Below are positions 54,124 through 63,665 of a DNA stretch of 64,000 nucleotides, in pieces (positions within the stretch are counted from its first letter, which is position 1; every line of letters starts with the position of its first letter). Under the pieces are notes generated by a model that made no database searches, was not told the DNA's origin, and saw nothing but the letters and a program-made list of their open reading frames with translations. Made by a program: the position numbers and the translations under genes. The stretch spans positions 806,001-870,000 of the forward strand of contig NZ_CAJHOE010000001.1 of NCBI RefSeq assembly GCF_905120475.1, given 5' to 3'. The stretch is from Campylobacter suis. Lineage in GTDB: Bacteria > Campylobacterota > Campylobacteria > Campylobacterales > Campylobacteraceae.

Positions 54124-54966
54124 GTGAGAAAAGCATTTTTTTCATTTTTGGCACTATTCGCCGCCGTCTTTCTAACGGGTTGTGGTGATGACAAAGTTGC
54201 TAGCGCACAAACTGACGCGATAGCCAAGATCAAAGAACAAGGTTTCGTTCGTATCGGTGTTTTTAGTGACAAGCCACCGTTTGGCTATGTCAATAAGGAT
54301 GGCAAAAACCAAGGATATGACATCTACTTTGCAAAGCGCATCGCAAAGGATTTGCTTGGCGATGAAAACAAGGTAAAATTTGAGCTAGTTGAAGCCGCCA
54401 GCAGAGCTGAAGTCCTAGTAGCAAATAAAGTTGACATCACACTTGCAAATTTTACAAAAACACCTGAGCGCTCAAAAGTGGTTGACTTTGCACTACCATA
54501 TATGAAGGTCTCGCTAGGTCTTGTTAGCCCAGAGGGCGAGCTTATAACCGATATAGCACAGCTAAAAGGCAAGAAGCTTATCGTAAATAAAGGTACGACA
54601 GCGGATGCATATTTTACTAAAAATCATCCAGAAATCGAGCTTTTAAAATTTGACCACAACACAGAAACCTTTGCAGCGCTTCTTGATAAGCGTGGTGTGG
54701 CACTTGCTCACGATAATGCTATGCTTTTTGCATGGGTCAAGGAAAATGCTGGCTTTAAGGTCGGCATAGAAGCTTTTGGCGATGTTGATGTTATTGCGCC
54801 AGCTGTAAAAAAAGGAAATACAGTTTTACTTGAGTGGCTAAACAAAGAGATTGAAACGCTTGGAAAAGAAAATTTCTTTCATAAGGCATACGACGCTACA
54901 CTAAAACCAGTATATGGCGATAGCGTAAATCCTGAGTCACTTGTAGTTGAGGGCGGAAAAATTTAA
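54124..54966 (+). CDS. cjaA: CjaA-like amino-acid (cysteine) ABC transporter binding lipoprotein
   Basis: The 280-residue protein has a lipoprotein signal (lipobox FLTGC, Cys20) and a family-3 solute-binding domain. It closely follows recalled C. jejuni CjaA: VRIGVFSDKPPFGYV, then VDITLANFTKTPERSKVVDFALPYMKVSLG in parts, NKGTTADAYFT, FDHNTETFAALLDKRG and a final VVEGGKI. CjaA binds cysteine and is a surface-exposed antigen. The GTG start at 54124 has an AAAGGAG site eight bases before it. No permease or ATPase genes adjoin, so they lie elsewhere. Confidence 0.9.
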   Translation: MRKAFFSFLALFAAVFLTGCGDDKVASAQTDAIAKIKEQGFVRIGVFSDKPPFGYVNKDGKNQGYDIYFAKRIAKDLLGDENKVKFELVEAASRAEVLVANKVDITLANFTKTPERSKVVDFALPYMKVSLGLVSPEGELITDIAQLKGKKLIVNKGTTADAYFTKNHPEIELLKFDHNTETFAALLDKRGVALAHDNAMLFAWVKENAGFKVGIEAFGDVDVIAPAVKKGNTVLLEWLNKEIETLGKENFFHKAYDATLKPVYGDSVNPESLVVEGGKI

Positions 54967-54971
54967 AAATG

Positions 54972-54994
54972 AGGTCGGGCTCTCCGACCTTTTT
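54972..54994 (+). terminator. Rho-independent terminator of cjaA
   Basis: Arms AGGTCGG (54972-54978) and CCGACCT (54984-54990) pair over 7 bp around a 5-nt loop and are followed by TTTT. It marks the border between the core region and the glycan locus. Confidence 0.9.
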
Positions 54995-55017
54995 GTCATT
55001 CTAACTATTTTAAAAAT

Positions 55018-56217
55018 CTAAATATCTTTTCTAGCTCTATTTCTTATGACATCATAAACTAGAACACCGAATACCGACATCATAAGTCCGGCAAGTGCCG
55101 CTATAGCAAGTATTATAGCCTTTCTTGGCTTCACAGGTCGCTCAGAGATAGCTATATCTGAGACTATGGCTGTGTTTTGATAGTTATACGGCTTTAGGCT
55201 AAGTTCAATGAGAGATTTTTGGTCTAGTAATTTATTTAACTCTTCAGTTTGAAGTGTGGCAAGCTCTCTCTGAAGAGTAAGAAGCTTGTCGTTCATGATG
55301 GTGTCTTTTTCTGAGTTTAGATTTTCTAAGTCTATATTTATTAGTCTATCAAGTCTATCTTGAGCATTTGGCTTAGTTTGTGAAAAAAGAGCGTATTTTT
55401 GCCCCTCTAAAGATAATAAATTTTGCTCAATACTTGAAATTTGAGAATATATACCTTGTTTTAGCATTTGTTTTTGCAAAATATTATCCATACTATCTTT
55501 ATCATGTATCTGTAAATTTTCTAACTCTTTTTTGTATCTTGCCATTTTATCACTGTTTATTTCTAATGATTTTTCTATACTAGGCAAAACAATATCGTCA
55601 ATTGCCATTAAGGCACGTTTTGCCTCTGGTATGGTTTTTTCTTGCATATACGCTATTTGGCGATTTATACGTGGCAACTGAGTATTTTTAATATACTCTA
55701 TTTGCTCTTGTTTTTCAACTATTTTATAATCTTTTAAAAATTTTATTTGTCGCTCTACATCTGCTAAGTTGATTTTTTTATTATCTAAATAAACACTTAG
55801 TTTATTTTTATGCTCGTCTGATAGATTATTTACTATTTCATATATTTTTGCCTTAGCAATATCATTAGATATAGCAAAAACATCTATATTTAAGAAATTT
55901 CGCTTTCCTCTAACTGCTGTAATTTTATACTCCAAGTTACTATCGCTTTTTAAAAATTGCAATTTACGCACCACATCATCAGCATTAGCTAATTGTATAT
56001 TTTCCATAGTATCTTCATGTTTAAAATATCCAATTTCAACAAGTGCTGAAGCTTTATACATTGGAATTTTTATTGATGTATAAAATAACGATAATGTAGC
56101 AAAAATAAAAGTAATAGTTAATATGTATTTTTTATATCTCCATACTTTTTTAAACAATTCTAATATATCTATTTCATCATCTTGATAAGTAGCTTGTTGA
56201 TTATGATTTTCAATCAT
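55018..56217 (-). CDS. Wzz-type polysaccharide chain-length determinant
   Basis: The 399-residue protein has two membrane helices (about residues 33-50 and 367-388) around a long periplasmic coiled-coil region, and the proline-rich stretch before the second helix (ISERPVKPRKAII). This is the Wzz/PCP layout; the family controls the modal length of Wzy-made chains. A TATAAT box and a near-perfect AAGGAGG ribosome site lie upstream, the latter stronger than that of any neighbour. It faces away from the sugar transferase gene, with divergent starts 78 nt apart. Confidence 0.88.
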   Translation of the reverse strand: MIENHNQQATYQDDEIDILELFKKVWRYKKYILTITFIFATLSLFYTSIKIPMYKASALVEIGYFKHEDTMENIQLANADDVVRKLQFLKSDSNLEYKITAVRGKRNFLNIDVFAISNDIAKAKIYEIVNNLSDEHKNKLSVYLDNKKINLADVERQIKFLKDYKIVEKQEQIEYIKNTQLPRINRQIAYMQEKTIPEAKRALMAIDDIVLPSIEKSLEINSDKMARYKKELENLQIHDKDSMDNILQKQMLKQGIYSQISSIEQNLLSLEGQKYALFSQTKPNAQDRLDRLINIDLENLNSEKDTIMNDKLLTLQRELATLQTEELNKLLDQKSLIELSLKPYNYQNTAIVSDIAISERPVKPRKAIILAIAALAGLMMSVFGVLVYDVIRNRARKDI

Positions 56218-56221
56218 AAAT

Positions 56222-56266
56222 ACCTCCTTTTATTAACTAATAATTTAAGTTTAATTATAGTAAAAT
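56222..56266. promoter_or_regulatory. Divergent promoter region between wzz and the initiating transferase
   Basis: On the minus strand TATAAT lies at 56259-56254 and the ribosome site AAGGAGG at about 56229-56223. On the plus strand TAAAAT at 56261-56266 is the candidate -10 for the sugar transferase. The two boxes are side by side, so expression may be linked or mutually exclusive. Confidence 0.5.
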
Positions 56267-56295
56267 AATGCTTAAAAAATAAATGGTGGTATGAT

Positions 56296-57231
56296 TTGCC
56301 TTTGATAATTCTTGGTAATAAATATAAATTTGATCAGTTAGATATAGATAGACTAAATGTAAAATTTAAAAAAATTGACTTTGTGAAAATTACTGGCCGA
56401 AGCTCGCGCGATGTGCGAAAAGATATAGAAACACTAATAAGCACAAGATCGTATAAATATCTCATCATAAACACAAAAGCTACCGTCGATCCTAAGATGA
56501 TAAAGTATCTAACACTGCTTCAATTTCGCCATCAGCATAAAAAAATACGTATTATAACAATAGAAAAGTTGCTAGATAAATACCTAAAAAAATGCTATAT
56601 ACCTGATGACGATAGGGACTTGAAATTTTTAAACGATATAAGACCATATAATACTTTTGAATTGGTTTTAAAAAGAGCGGTAGACTATGCTGGAGCGTTT
56701 GTTCTTTTGATAGTACATTTTTTTATAAAATTTTATGTCAAAAAAAAGATAGATGAGCAGTCACCGGGGGTGCTGTACTTCGCTCAAAATAGGGTTGGAT
56801 TAAATGCTAAAATTTTTAAATGCTATAAATTTAGGACAATGCATGAAAATTCGCATCACAACCCATATACGCAAAAAGGCGATGAAAGGGTGTTTGAGTT
56901 TGCCGAGTTTATGCGCAAGGCTCGTATTGATGAGATCCCGCAGTATAAAAATATACTAAATGGCGAAATGCACTTAATTGGACCTCGCGCTGAGTGGAAT
57001 ATACTCGTAAATGAATATGAAAAAGAGATACCATATTATAACGAACGACATCTCGTAAGACCTGGCATCACTGGCTGGGCTCAGGTAAATTACCCATATG
57101 GTGCAAATGCGTATGATACAAAACAAAAACTAATGTATGATCTATACTACATAAAGCACTGGTCGCTTTGGTTAGAAATTCTTACCATTGTAAAAACCGT
57201 ACTTGTTGTATTTGGTAAGAGAGGGCAATAA
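56296..57231 (+). CDS. Initiating undecaprenyl-phosphate sugar-1-phosphate transferase
   Basis: The 311-residue protein has a soluble N-terminal region (residues 1-120), one hydrophobic re-entrant segment (about 128-148), and the bacterial sugar transferase domain: FKCYKFRTM, RKARIDEIPQ, LIGPRAEW and RPGITGWAQV. It transfers a sugar-1-phosphate to undecaprenyl phosphate and starts repeat-unit synthesis. It is a small PglC/WbaP-type monotopic form with an unusual N-terminal extension. Start codon TTG with a GGTGG-type site upstream. It is convergent with the GT2 gene, 3 nt apart. Confidence 0.9.
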   Translation: MPLIILGNKYKFDQLDIDRLNVKFKKIDFVKITGRSSRDVRKDIETLISTRSYKYLIINTKATVDPKMIKYLTLLQFRHQHKKIRIITIEKLLDKYLKKCYIPDDDRDLKFLNDIRPYNTFELVLKRAVDYAGAFVLLIVHFFIKFYVKKKIDEQSPGVLYFAQNRVGLNAKIFKCYKFRTMHENSHHNPYTQKGDERVFEFAEFMRKARIDEIPQYKNILNGEMHLIGPRAEWNILVNEYEKEIPYYNERHLVRPGITGWAQVNYPYGANAYDTKQKLMYDLYYIKHWSLWLEILTIVKTVLVVFGKRGQ

Positions 57232-57234
57232 TTT

Positions 57235-58050
57235 CTAAGACCTGAGCAACTTATATACATTTTTTAGTATAGATTTTGGCATTAGTCTAAGCGGTATTTT
57301 TATAATTGCCATCTTTATAAACTCAAAACTACTCAAAAATCCCAAATTTTTCATGGCTTTTAAAAGAGCAAATTCATATTTTGCATACCTTAAGCCACTT
57401 CGTCTGCTTAGTTGACTTGTGCCAGCTCGCATATTTACCAAAGCTTCTTGAATATTATAAAATTTCGCACCATTCATAATCATCCTAACCCATAAATAAT
57501 AATCTTCTAAAAATATCATTTTTTGATAGCTTCCAGCTGATAAGACAGCTGACTTTTTAAACATTACACTTGGATGATTTATGGGTGATCTTATTTTTGC
57601 AAATTTTACTATTTCATCATGGGTTTGTGGAAGTTTACGATAAGATAAAATTTCGTTTTCATCGCTATCAAATTCGCTAATCCAACTACCACAAATATCA
57701 ATATCTAGATTATTTTTAAAAATAGAAATTTGTTTTTCAAAACGACTTGGCGCCGATATATCATCGCTATCCATTCTAGCAACAAGCTCATATTTGCACT
57801 CATCAAGACCTTTATTTAAAGCATCGCCTAGCCCCATGTTTTTTTTTAGTGTTTTGATAGCTAGCACTTCTCCAAGCTTGTTTTTCCATTTAGTTATTAC
57901 GTCATACAGCTCATCTGTAAGCTTACCATCTTCTACTAAAACTATTTGATTTGGTTTAAGTATTTGCTCATCCCAAATGCTAACCATCGCCCTATTTAAA
58001 AACTCAGCATTTTCTTTGAAATATACAGACATTAAGACACTAAAATTCAT
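57235..58050 (-). CDS. GT-A glycosyltransferase, family 2
   Basis: The 271-residue protein has the GT2 start (FSVLMSVYFKENAEFLNRAM), the metal-binding region ARMDSDDISAPSRFEKQ (DxD type) and an acidic catalytic segment (FLEDYYLW). It should add one sugar to the lipid-linked repeat unit at the inner membrane face. The sugar specificity cannot be read. It is the last gene of the minus-strand glycan operon, 10 nt after the CDP-alcohol transferase. Confidence 0.85.
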   Translation of the reverse strand: MNFSVLMSVYFKENAEFLNRAMVSIWDEQILKPNQIVLVEDGKLTDELYDVITKWKNKLGEVLAIKTLKKNMGLGDALNKGLDECKYELVARMDSDDISAPSRFEKQISIFKNNLDIDICGSWISEFDSDENEILSYRKLPQTHDEIVKFAKIRSPINHPSVMFKKSAVLSAGSYQKMIFLEDYYLWVRMIMNGAKFYNIQEALVNMRAGTSQLSRRSGLRYAKYEFALLKAMKNLGFLSSFEFIKMAIIKIPLRLMPKSILKNVYKLLRS

Positions 58051-58060
58051 AAAGCTTTTC

Positions 58061-58801
58061 TCACTGTTTGAAATTTATTGAAAATAAAATAGATTGTTTA
58101 TATATAAACATAAAAGTCCATAGCAACATGGCAAAACTTACTAACATCATCAATATTAAAATATAATGTAAAAAATCATAATATATAGAAAAAGGAATAA
58201 TAATAAGCAAGAAACCGCCCCAGTCTAAATTTTTATATAATTTTAATAATGCACCCTGTCTTACTCTTTTATCCGTGCCGTCTTCTAGCTGCTTTTGTGA
58301 TTTTACTAAAGATAATTTCAAATATGCTGTTCTAGAATATAAACTCATAAATGAAGATATGGCACCTAAAATAAACCATATAATATCATCATATAAATTT
58401 GTCAAATAATATCCTAAAGATGTCCAAAGTAAAGATATAACTAGATAACCAGCAAAAGCATCAAAAAATTCGCCCAACGGATTAATAATCTGTTTTTTAT
58501 AAAATAAAGTTCTTGCTAACGAGCCATCAGCACAATCAAATATCATAAAAACAATAAAAAATAAACTACCGATAATCACTATTGATTTACTATGTCCAAA
58601 AATCACAAATATTGAACCAATTACAAATATAAACATAGAAACTATCGATATTTTATTTGGTGTCAATCTAAAAACATTATAAAATAAAGGTAAAAGATGT
58701 ATAGCTAAGGGTCTATAAAAATATCTATCAAGCAGTGTTAGTGTTTGAAGTTTTTCTTTATCCACGCTATATTGTTTAAAGTCTTGTAGTATCAATTTCA
58801 T
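58061..58801 (-). CDS. CDP-alcohol phosphatidyltransferase with changed catalytic motif
   Basis: The 246-residue membrane protein has about six helices and the CDP-alcohol motif: Asp89, Asp92-Gly93, Ala96-Arg97, then Gly110 and Asp114 (GEFFDAFAG). The fourth Asp of the motif, proposed as catalytic base in the family, is Gly118 here. The family moves an alcohol-phosphate from a CDP carrier. In a glycan locus it may decorate the polymer rather than make a phospholipid; whether the change kills activity is unknown. It overlaps wzy by 26 nt. Confidence 0.75.
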   Translation of the reverse strand: MKLILQDFKQYSVDKEKLQTLTLLDRYFYRPLAIHLLPLFYNVFRLTPNKISIVSMFIFVIGSIFVIFGHSKSIVIIGSLFFIVFMIFDCADGSLARTLFYKKQIINPLGEFFDAFAGYLVISLLWTSLGYYLTNLYDDIIWFILGAISSFMSLYSRTAYLKLSLVKSQKQLEDGTDKRVRQGALLKLYKNLDWGGFLLIIIPFSIYYDFLHYILILMMLVSFAMLLWTFMFIYKQSILFSINFKQ

Positions 58802-60203
58802 ATGAATCTCTCTTTAATAAATTTTTAAAAATTTTTAAAAAAATAATTATCACTATAGCAAAAATAAACTTTATAATAAATATAGCAAAACTACTTCTTG
58901 GCATCCATATCAGAGCTTGAACTAAAAAAGTTGCAATAAAAAAACCATATTTCTTAAATATCAATTTATTTTGGATATATATTATAAAAATCCCTAAAAA
59001 GAAACTAAAAAATGCTAAAAAAATTATATTTCCCCCAATAAAATATAATTCCATTATATAAGAAGACCCTGTTCCTCCTCCAAGCAAGTAAGCTGTGGGA
59101 TTTAAAAAATATTCCAATTTTTCTACAATATACCAACTTTGTTCTAAACTCAAAAGAGAACGTGGCTCAACTTGTCCGGTAAATAAAAGATATTTGCTGT
59201 AAAAAGGGGCAAATAAATTTAAAAATCCCTCATATCCATTAACAAAAAATAATTCTTTAAATTCAAACATAAATCCTAGCACAAGCAAAGAAACACCTTG
59301 CTGATAAAAAAAGCTAGTTAGGTATTTTATCCCTTCTTTATCAAGCTCAAAATCATATTTAGTCAATAAGGTTATTTGCGATAAAATAACTATAGAAAAT
59401 ACTATGCAAAGTAAAATTTTAAAATTAATTTTTAAATTATACAAAACAGACAAAGACCAAAGCGTAGTTATTGTTACAATTAAAAACTCAGCTCTCATGC
59501 CAGTAAAAATATAAGAAGAATACATAAAGATAAAAAATAATGAAAGCCTGTAGGCATATTTCTTAGGAGGTTTATTTGCTAAAATTATAAAAAAGCCGAT
59601 ATAAAAAAAGTCATCAAATATTCTTACAAAAGTCGGCAATATGTGATTTCCAGAGTAAATAGCAAAATAGCCAAAATTGTTGAGTATATTAAAATAAAAA
59701 TAAACTTTATAAAAAAAACAAAAACCACCTATAAAGAATAAACAATACCCTATTGTTTTATCTAATGCAAGTGATTGCTGAATTTTTTTAAGAGAATTAT
59801 TTTTATATATTTTATATCCGTAAATAAATCCAATGTGTAAAAAAAGTAATGAAAAAATTAAAATAAAATTAATATTCAGCATAGTTTTATTTGAAAAATA
59901 AAAGTATTCCATCCATTGAGATTCTCCATAGCTATCAAAAACACTAGGCAAAAATAAATGCATAAAAATTCTAGCCAATAAAAAAATGCATATACATCCT
60001 ATAAAAACAATATCTAAACTTAACCAATTTTTAGAATTTTTATGAGAATGATATATGATATAAATTGTTATAAAGAATAATTGCAGTTCAAGCAAAGGCA
60101 AAAACCAGTCACTAACCAAATAAAAGCCAATATATTGAATTAATATAAACAAAATGAGACATAAAGAAGTAAAAATATCTTTTTTAATATACAAGTATTT
60201 CAT
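58776..60203 (-). CDS. Wzy-type oligosaccharide repeat-unit polymerase
   Basis: The 475-residue protein is very hydrophobic, with about twelve helices and one large periplasmic loop (about residues 345-385, with RSLLSLEQSWYIVEKLEYF in pieces). Topology and low sequence conservation are typical of Wzy. It would join repeat units in the periplasm, with chain length set by Wzz. Base composition is strongly AT-rich, with long A/T runs. It overlaps its neighbours on both sides. Confidence 0.8.
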   Translation of the reverse strand: MKYLYIKKDIFTSLCLILFILIQYIGFYLVSDWFLPLLELQLFFITIYIIYHSHKNSKNWLSLDIVFIGCICIFLLARIFMHLFLPSVFDSYGESQWMEYFYFSNKTMLNINFILIFSLLFLHIGFIYGYKIYKNNSLKKIQQSLALDKTIGYCLFFIGGFCFFYKVYFYFNILNNFGYFAIYSGNHILPTFVRIFDDFFYIGFFIILANKPPKKYAYRLSLFFIFMYSSYIFTGMRAEFLIVTITTLWSLSVLYNLKINFKILLCIVFSIVILSQITLLTKYDFELDKEGIKYLTSFFYQQGVSLLVLGFMFEFKELFFVNGYEGFLNLFAPFYSKYLLFTGQVEPRSLLSLEQSWYIVEKLEYFLNPTAYLLGGGTGSSYIMELYFIGGNIIFLAFFSFFLGIFIIYIQNKLIFKKYGFFIATFLVQALIWMPRSSFAIFIIKFIFAIVIIIFLKIFKNLLKRDSYEIDTTRL

Positions 60204-61272
60204 TCCACTTCTTTACTACTACATCTATATTATATTCAGAAATGCTTTCATATCCAGTATCTGAAATTTTTTTCATCATTTGTTCATTTTTTGCAATATC
60301 CAAAATTAAAGAATATAATTCTTTTGTTTTTCCTATATCAAATAAAAAACCATTTTTTTTATCTTTTACTAATTTTTTACCGCCTTGCGTTTTAGATGAT
60401 ACCACACAGCATTTACAAGCCATAGCTTCTATTATTGTCATTGGCATACCCTCGGCTGTTGATGGCATGATAAAAATTTTTGATCTTTCAAAAAATGGCT
60501 TAGTATTATTTGTACCATTGATAAATTCTATATTTTTTAATTTTAATTTTTTGGCAAGACTTATTGCCTTATTCTTATCCTCGCCTTCGCCAACTATCTC
60601 AAGTTTCCATTCTGGTAAATACTTATGCGCATATTCCCAGGCATACAAAAGTGTATCTATACCTTTTTTATATGTTACTCTGCCCAAAAATAATAATATA
60701 TTTTCTTTTTTTTCAAATACTACATTATTCCCCACAAAACTAACTGGATTAGCAATAAAAAACAATTTATTTAAATTAACCTGAGTAGGATAATTTTCTT
60801 CATTGTTATACAAGCACACAACTTTATCAAAGGAATCAAAAATCATTTTTACTCTATGCCTAGTCCAAAATCTGCCAATATAAAATTTCCTAAAATCATG
60901 GCTTCCACCATGGTGCATATATATTAAATTAATATTTTTAAATAATCCTAATTTTCGTAATATCCAAATTGGTTCAATATATAAAGACTTATTGAAAATT
61001 ATATTTGTGTGAATGCGAGATTTTAAAAATAAATACATTTTAAAAGTATTTGGAATAATATCAAATATTTTTAATAATTTAAATTTAAATTTAAATTTCA
61101 CAATAGTAAATTTAACCCTATTATCTAAGTCAAAAAAAGGTTTACCTTCTTTAACTGAAACATTTTCCACTTCATAACCTTTTTTTATAAAATAATTACT
61201 CCAATTGGTTATAACCCTAACGACCCCACCCATAGTAACTAACGATTCAGTTACAAAAATTATTTTTTTCAT
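60184..61272 (-). CDS. GT-B glycosyltransferase, family 4
   Basis: The 362-residue protein has the GT4 plan. The N-terminal start is FVTESLVTMGGVVRV. The C-terminal nucleotide-sugar region is ILLFLGRVTYKKGIDTLLYAWE, then LEIVGEGEDK, and the EGMPMTIIEAMACKCCVVSS motif with the E-x7-E catalytic pair. It adds one sugar to the repeat unit. It overlaps wzy by 20 nt and the TagF-like gene by 26 nt. Confidence 0.88.
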   Translation of the reverse strand: MKKIIFVTESLVTMGGVVRVITNWSNYFIKKGYEVENVSVKEGKPFFDLDNRVKFTIVKFKFKFKLLKIFDIIPNTFKMYLFLKSRIHTNIIFNKSLYIEPIWILRKLGLFKNINLIYMHHGGSHDFRKFYIGRFWTRHRVKMIFDSFDKVVCLYNNEENYPTQVNLNKLFFIANPVSFVGNNVVFEKKENILLFLGRVTYKKGIDTLLYAWEYAHKYLPEWKLEIVGEGEDKNKAISLAKKLKLKNIEFINGTNNTKPFFERSKIFIMPSTAEGMPMTIIEAMACKCCVVSSKTQGGKKLVKDKKNGFLFDIGKTKELYSLILDIAKNEQMMKKISDTGYESISEYNIDVVVKKWNEILVY

Positions 61273-62389
61273 ATTTTTTCAGCTCTGTTTCTAAGAAATT
61301 TAAAATTTTAGGCATTGAATCAAATTTGATTTCATTAAAAAAATCATTAATTTTTTCTCTGCGATCAAAAAAATAAGTATTATCATCCAAAAGTCTAATA
61401 ATATTATTTTTAAACTCTTGCAATGTTTGTATTTTTGGACCAGGATTAATATCGTCAAAATTAAAATTTAGTCCTTTTGTAGATAAATATTCATTTAAAT
61501 CATACGGCAAGAGAATAATTGGTTTTTTAAGCAATAAAAAATCTATCCAAATGCCAGAATAATCAGATATAACTAAATCAAAAATATTTAATATATCATT
61601 TATATTTTGAATTTTTGTTTGATCGAGAATTTTTATATTTGAATATTCTTTTATGTTTATTTTTTCTAAGGAATGTGGTCTAACAAAAAATACAATATTA
61701 TTTTTTTTCAAAAAAGAATTAAAATCTTCAAATGAGAAATATTCAAAAGGAAAATATTTTACTGTATTTTTTAAACTTGTCCCATATTTTGATTTTCTCC
61801 ATGTTGGAGCATATAAAACAAATCTAGAATTTATATCTATATTTTTAAAAATATTTGACATATCTTTTTTGGGAATAATTTTATAAATAAAATCATTTCT
61901 AGGCTGACCTAAAATTTTTATCTTATTAATAGGCAATAAAAAGCTTTCAGACATAATATTAACCAAATTTTTAGATGTAGTAATGTAAGCCGTTACAAAA
62001 AAAGAAAATACTTTTAGCTGCAATAGCATTCTTAATTTGTTTAATCCAGTATAGCCATTTATCCCAATCTTTTTTATTGGAACACCGTGCCAAAAATTTA
62101 TAATTATTTTATTCCTCATATAAAAAGGATTTTTAATGGGCATGCCAGCATCCAATAACCAAACGTTACTTTTTTTTAAAAAATTTAAACCATTTTTTTC
62201 TTTTATGGATATAAATTTATCACCATATATGGAAATTAACTTATTTCTTGTTTTATCATTATTTATAATATATTTTATGTCATAAGCTTCATTTTTAAGT
62301 AGATATTCAAACATAAATTTGGTATTATGTGTAAAATCATTATTATTTGAGCTTAATGTTATTTTTATTTTTTTCATATTCTTTATCAT
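61247..62389 (-). CDS. CDP-glycerol glycerophosphotransferase-like (TagB/TagF family) enzyme
   Basis: The 380-residue protein shows the Glyphos_transf pattern: INFWHGVPIKKIG with the catalytic His, VLYAPTWRKS, FFVRPHS, and DLVISDYSGIWIDFLLLKKPI. TagB/TagF enzymes transfer glycerol-phosphate, or other polyol-phosphate, from a CDP carrier to a lipid-linked chain. In a Campylobacter glycan locus this predicts a phosphodiester-linked substituent or backbone. The actual donor is not known. ATG 62389 is used; ATG 62377 is possible. Confidence 0.85.
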   Translation of the reverse strand: MIKNMKKIKITLSSNNNDFTHNTKFMFEYLLKNEAYDIKYIINNDKTRNKLISIYGDKFISIKEKNGLNFLKKSNVWLLDAGMPIKNPFYMRNKIIINFWHGVPIKKIGINGYTGLNKLRMLLQLKVFSFFVTAYITTSKNLVNIMSESFLLPINKIKILGQPRNDFIYKIIPKKDMSNIFKNIDINSRFVLYAPTWRKSKYGTSLKNTVKYFPFEYFSFEDFNSFLKKNNIVFFVRPHSLEKINIKEYSNIKILDQTKIQNINDILNIFDLVISDYSGIWIDFLLLKKPIILLPYDLNEYLSTKGLNFNFDDINPGPKIQTLQEFKNNIIRLLDDNTYFFDRREKINDFFNEIKFDSMPKILNFLETELKKYEKNNFCN

Positions 62390-62426
62390 TTGTTTCCTAG
62401 CATAGTTTTCTAATTATACTATAATT

Positions 62427-63665
62427 TTATTTATTATAACTTGTTTTAAAAATAATTTTAAAACTTAAAAAAAACCTAAAAGCCAACTCTAATGTACTAT
62501 ATATAATAAGACTGTAAGCATAAGAATTTAAACTATTTTTATTTAAACAAACTAGTGATAATAGAAAAATTAAAAAAGATATAAATACTATTAATAAATT
62601 TTTATCTATTTTATTGAAAATTATTAAGATATTGTTTGATAAAAAGAAGGATATTGCTCCAATCGGAACAGTTAAGATTAATATTTGAAATAAAATTTTA
62701 AATTCCAATACATTTATATTGAGTGCTTTAATCAACATATCCGCACCAAAAAAAAATAATATAAATAATCCAAAAGAAGTAAAAAATAAAAACAATAAAA
62801 TTTTTTTAACAAAAAGTATATTTCTAGTTAAGGCAATATGCGGATACACTACTTGTGTTAGAATATGAAATGGACTTAAAATCGTATTAACCACTCTTAA
62901 AGACAAATCAAAATATCCTACTCCAGCATGACCTATATAATTTTCTATAAGAATTATTAATAATCTTGTTCTAAGCATAGTAACAACATTTGATAAAAAA
63001 ATAAAAAAACAATCCTTAAGGCTAAAATATCTTTTTTTTAGGCATATTAAATTTAATGATAATTTATGCTTTACAACCATCACATAATACCCAATAATAA
63101 ATGCAATAAATGAAGTTGCACTATATAAGATTGGAACGATTATATAATCACTTGTTTGTTTTACAAAAATAAAAACACCAATTGCAAATATCATCTTAGA
63201 TAAAGCTGTTACAATGGCGATATATTTCATATTTTCAATACCTTGAAAATACCAAACAGGAAACATACTTTCAAAAAAAATAAAAAATGCAAAAGCAACA
63301 AATATGTCTAAATTATCAAAAAATTTATCAATTTGCAATAAAAAAATAAGAACAATTGATACCGCTATAAAAAGTATCGTTTTTAAAAAAGTTACGTAAG
63401 ATATAATGTTTGATAAAATTTCTTTTTTATTTCTATTTTCAGATACAACTTTCACAATCAAAGTGTCAAAGCCAAATTTAATAAAAACTATGAAAATTTC
63501 TGAAATAGCAAAAGCCCACATTATTTTACCGTATTGTTGATCTCCTAATTTATATATTAAATAAGGAAAAACAAATATTGGCAAAATAATAGCTACTCCT
63601 TTCAATAAAAACAAATAAAGAGTATTGTTTATCATTACACTATATTTTTGTAAAAAAAGTTTCAC
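62427..63665 (-). CDS. Wzx-type polysaccharide flippase
   Basis: The 412-residue protein has twelve to fourteen helices and the polysaccharide-biosynthesis start (FLLKGVAIILPIFVFPYLIYKLGDQQYGKIMWA in pieces). The KVVSENRNKKE loop is typical of Wzx. It flips the lipid-linked repeat unit to the periplasm. Its start overlaps the stop of the upstream alcohol dehydrogenase gene by one base. Confidence 0.88.
   Translation of the reverse strand: MKLFLQKYSVMINNTLYLFLLKGVAIILPIFVFPYLIYKLGDQQYGKIMWAFAISEIFIVFIKFGFDTLIVKVVSENRNKKEILSNIISYVTFLKTILFIAVSIVLIFLLQIDKFFDNLDIFVAFAFFIFFESMFPVWYFQGIENMKYIAIVTALSKMIFAIGVFIFVKQTSDYIIVPILYSATSFIAFIIGYYVMVVKHKLSLNLICLKKRYFSLKDCFFIFLSNVVTMLRTRLLIILIENYIGHAGVGYFDLSLRVVNTILSPFHILTQVVYPHIALTRNILFVKKILLFLFFTSFGLFILFFFGADMLIKALNINVLEFKILFQILILTVPIGAISFFLSNNILIIFNKIDKNLLIVFISFLIFLLSLVCLNKNSLNSYAYSLIIYSTLELAFRFFLSFKIIFKTSYNK

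Noticed and set aside
60242-60784. 180-residue plus-strand frame inside the GT4 gene
   Set aside because: Antisense shadow of a conserved glycosyltransferase domain; no ribosome site.
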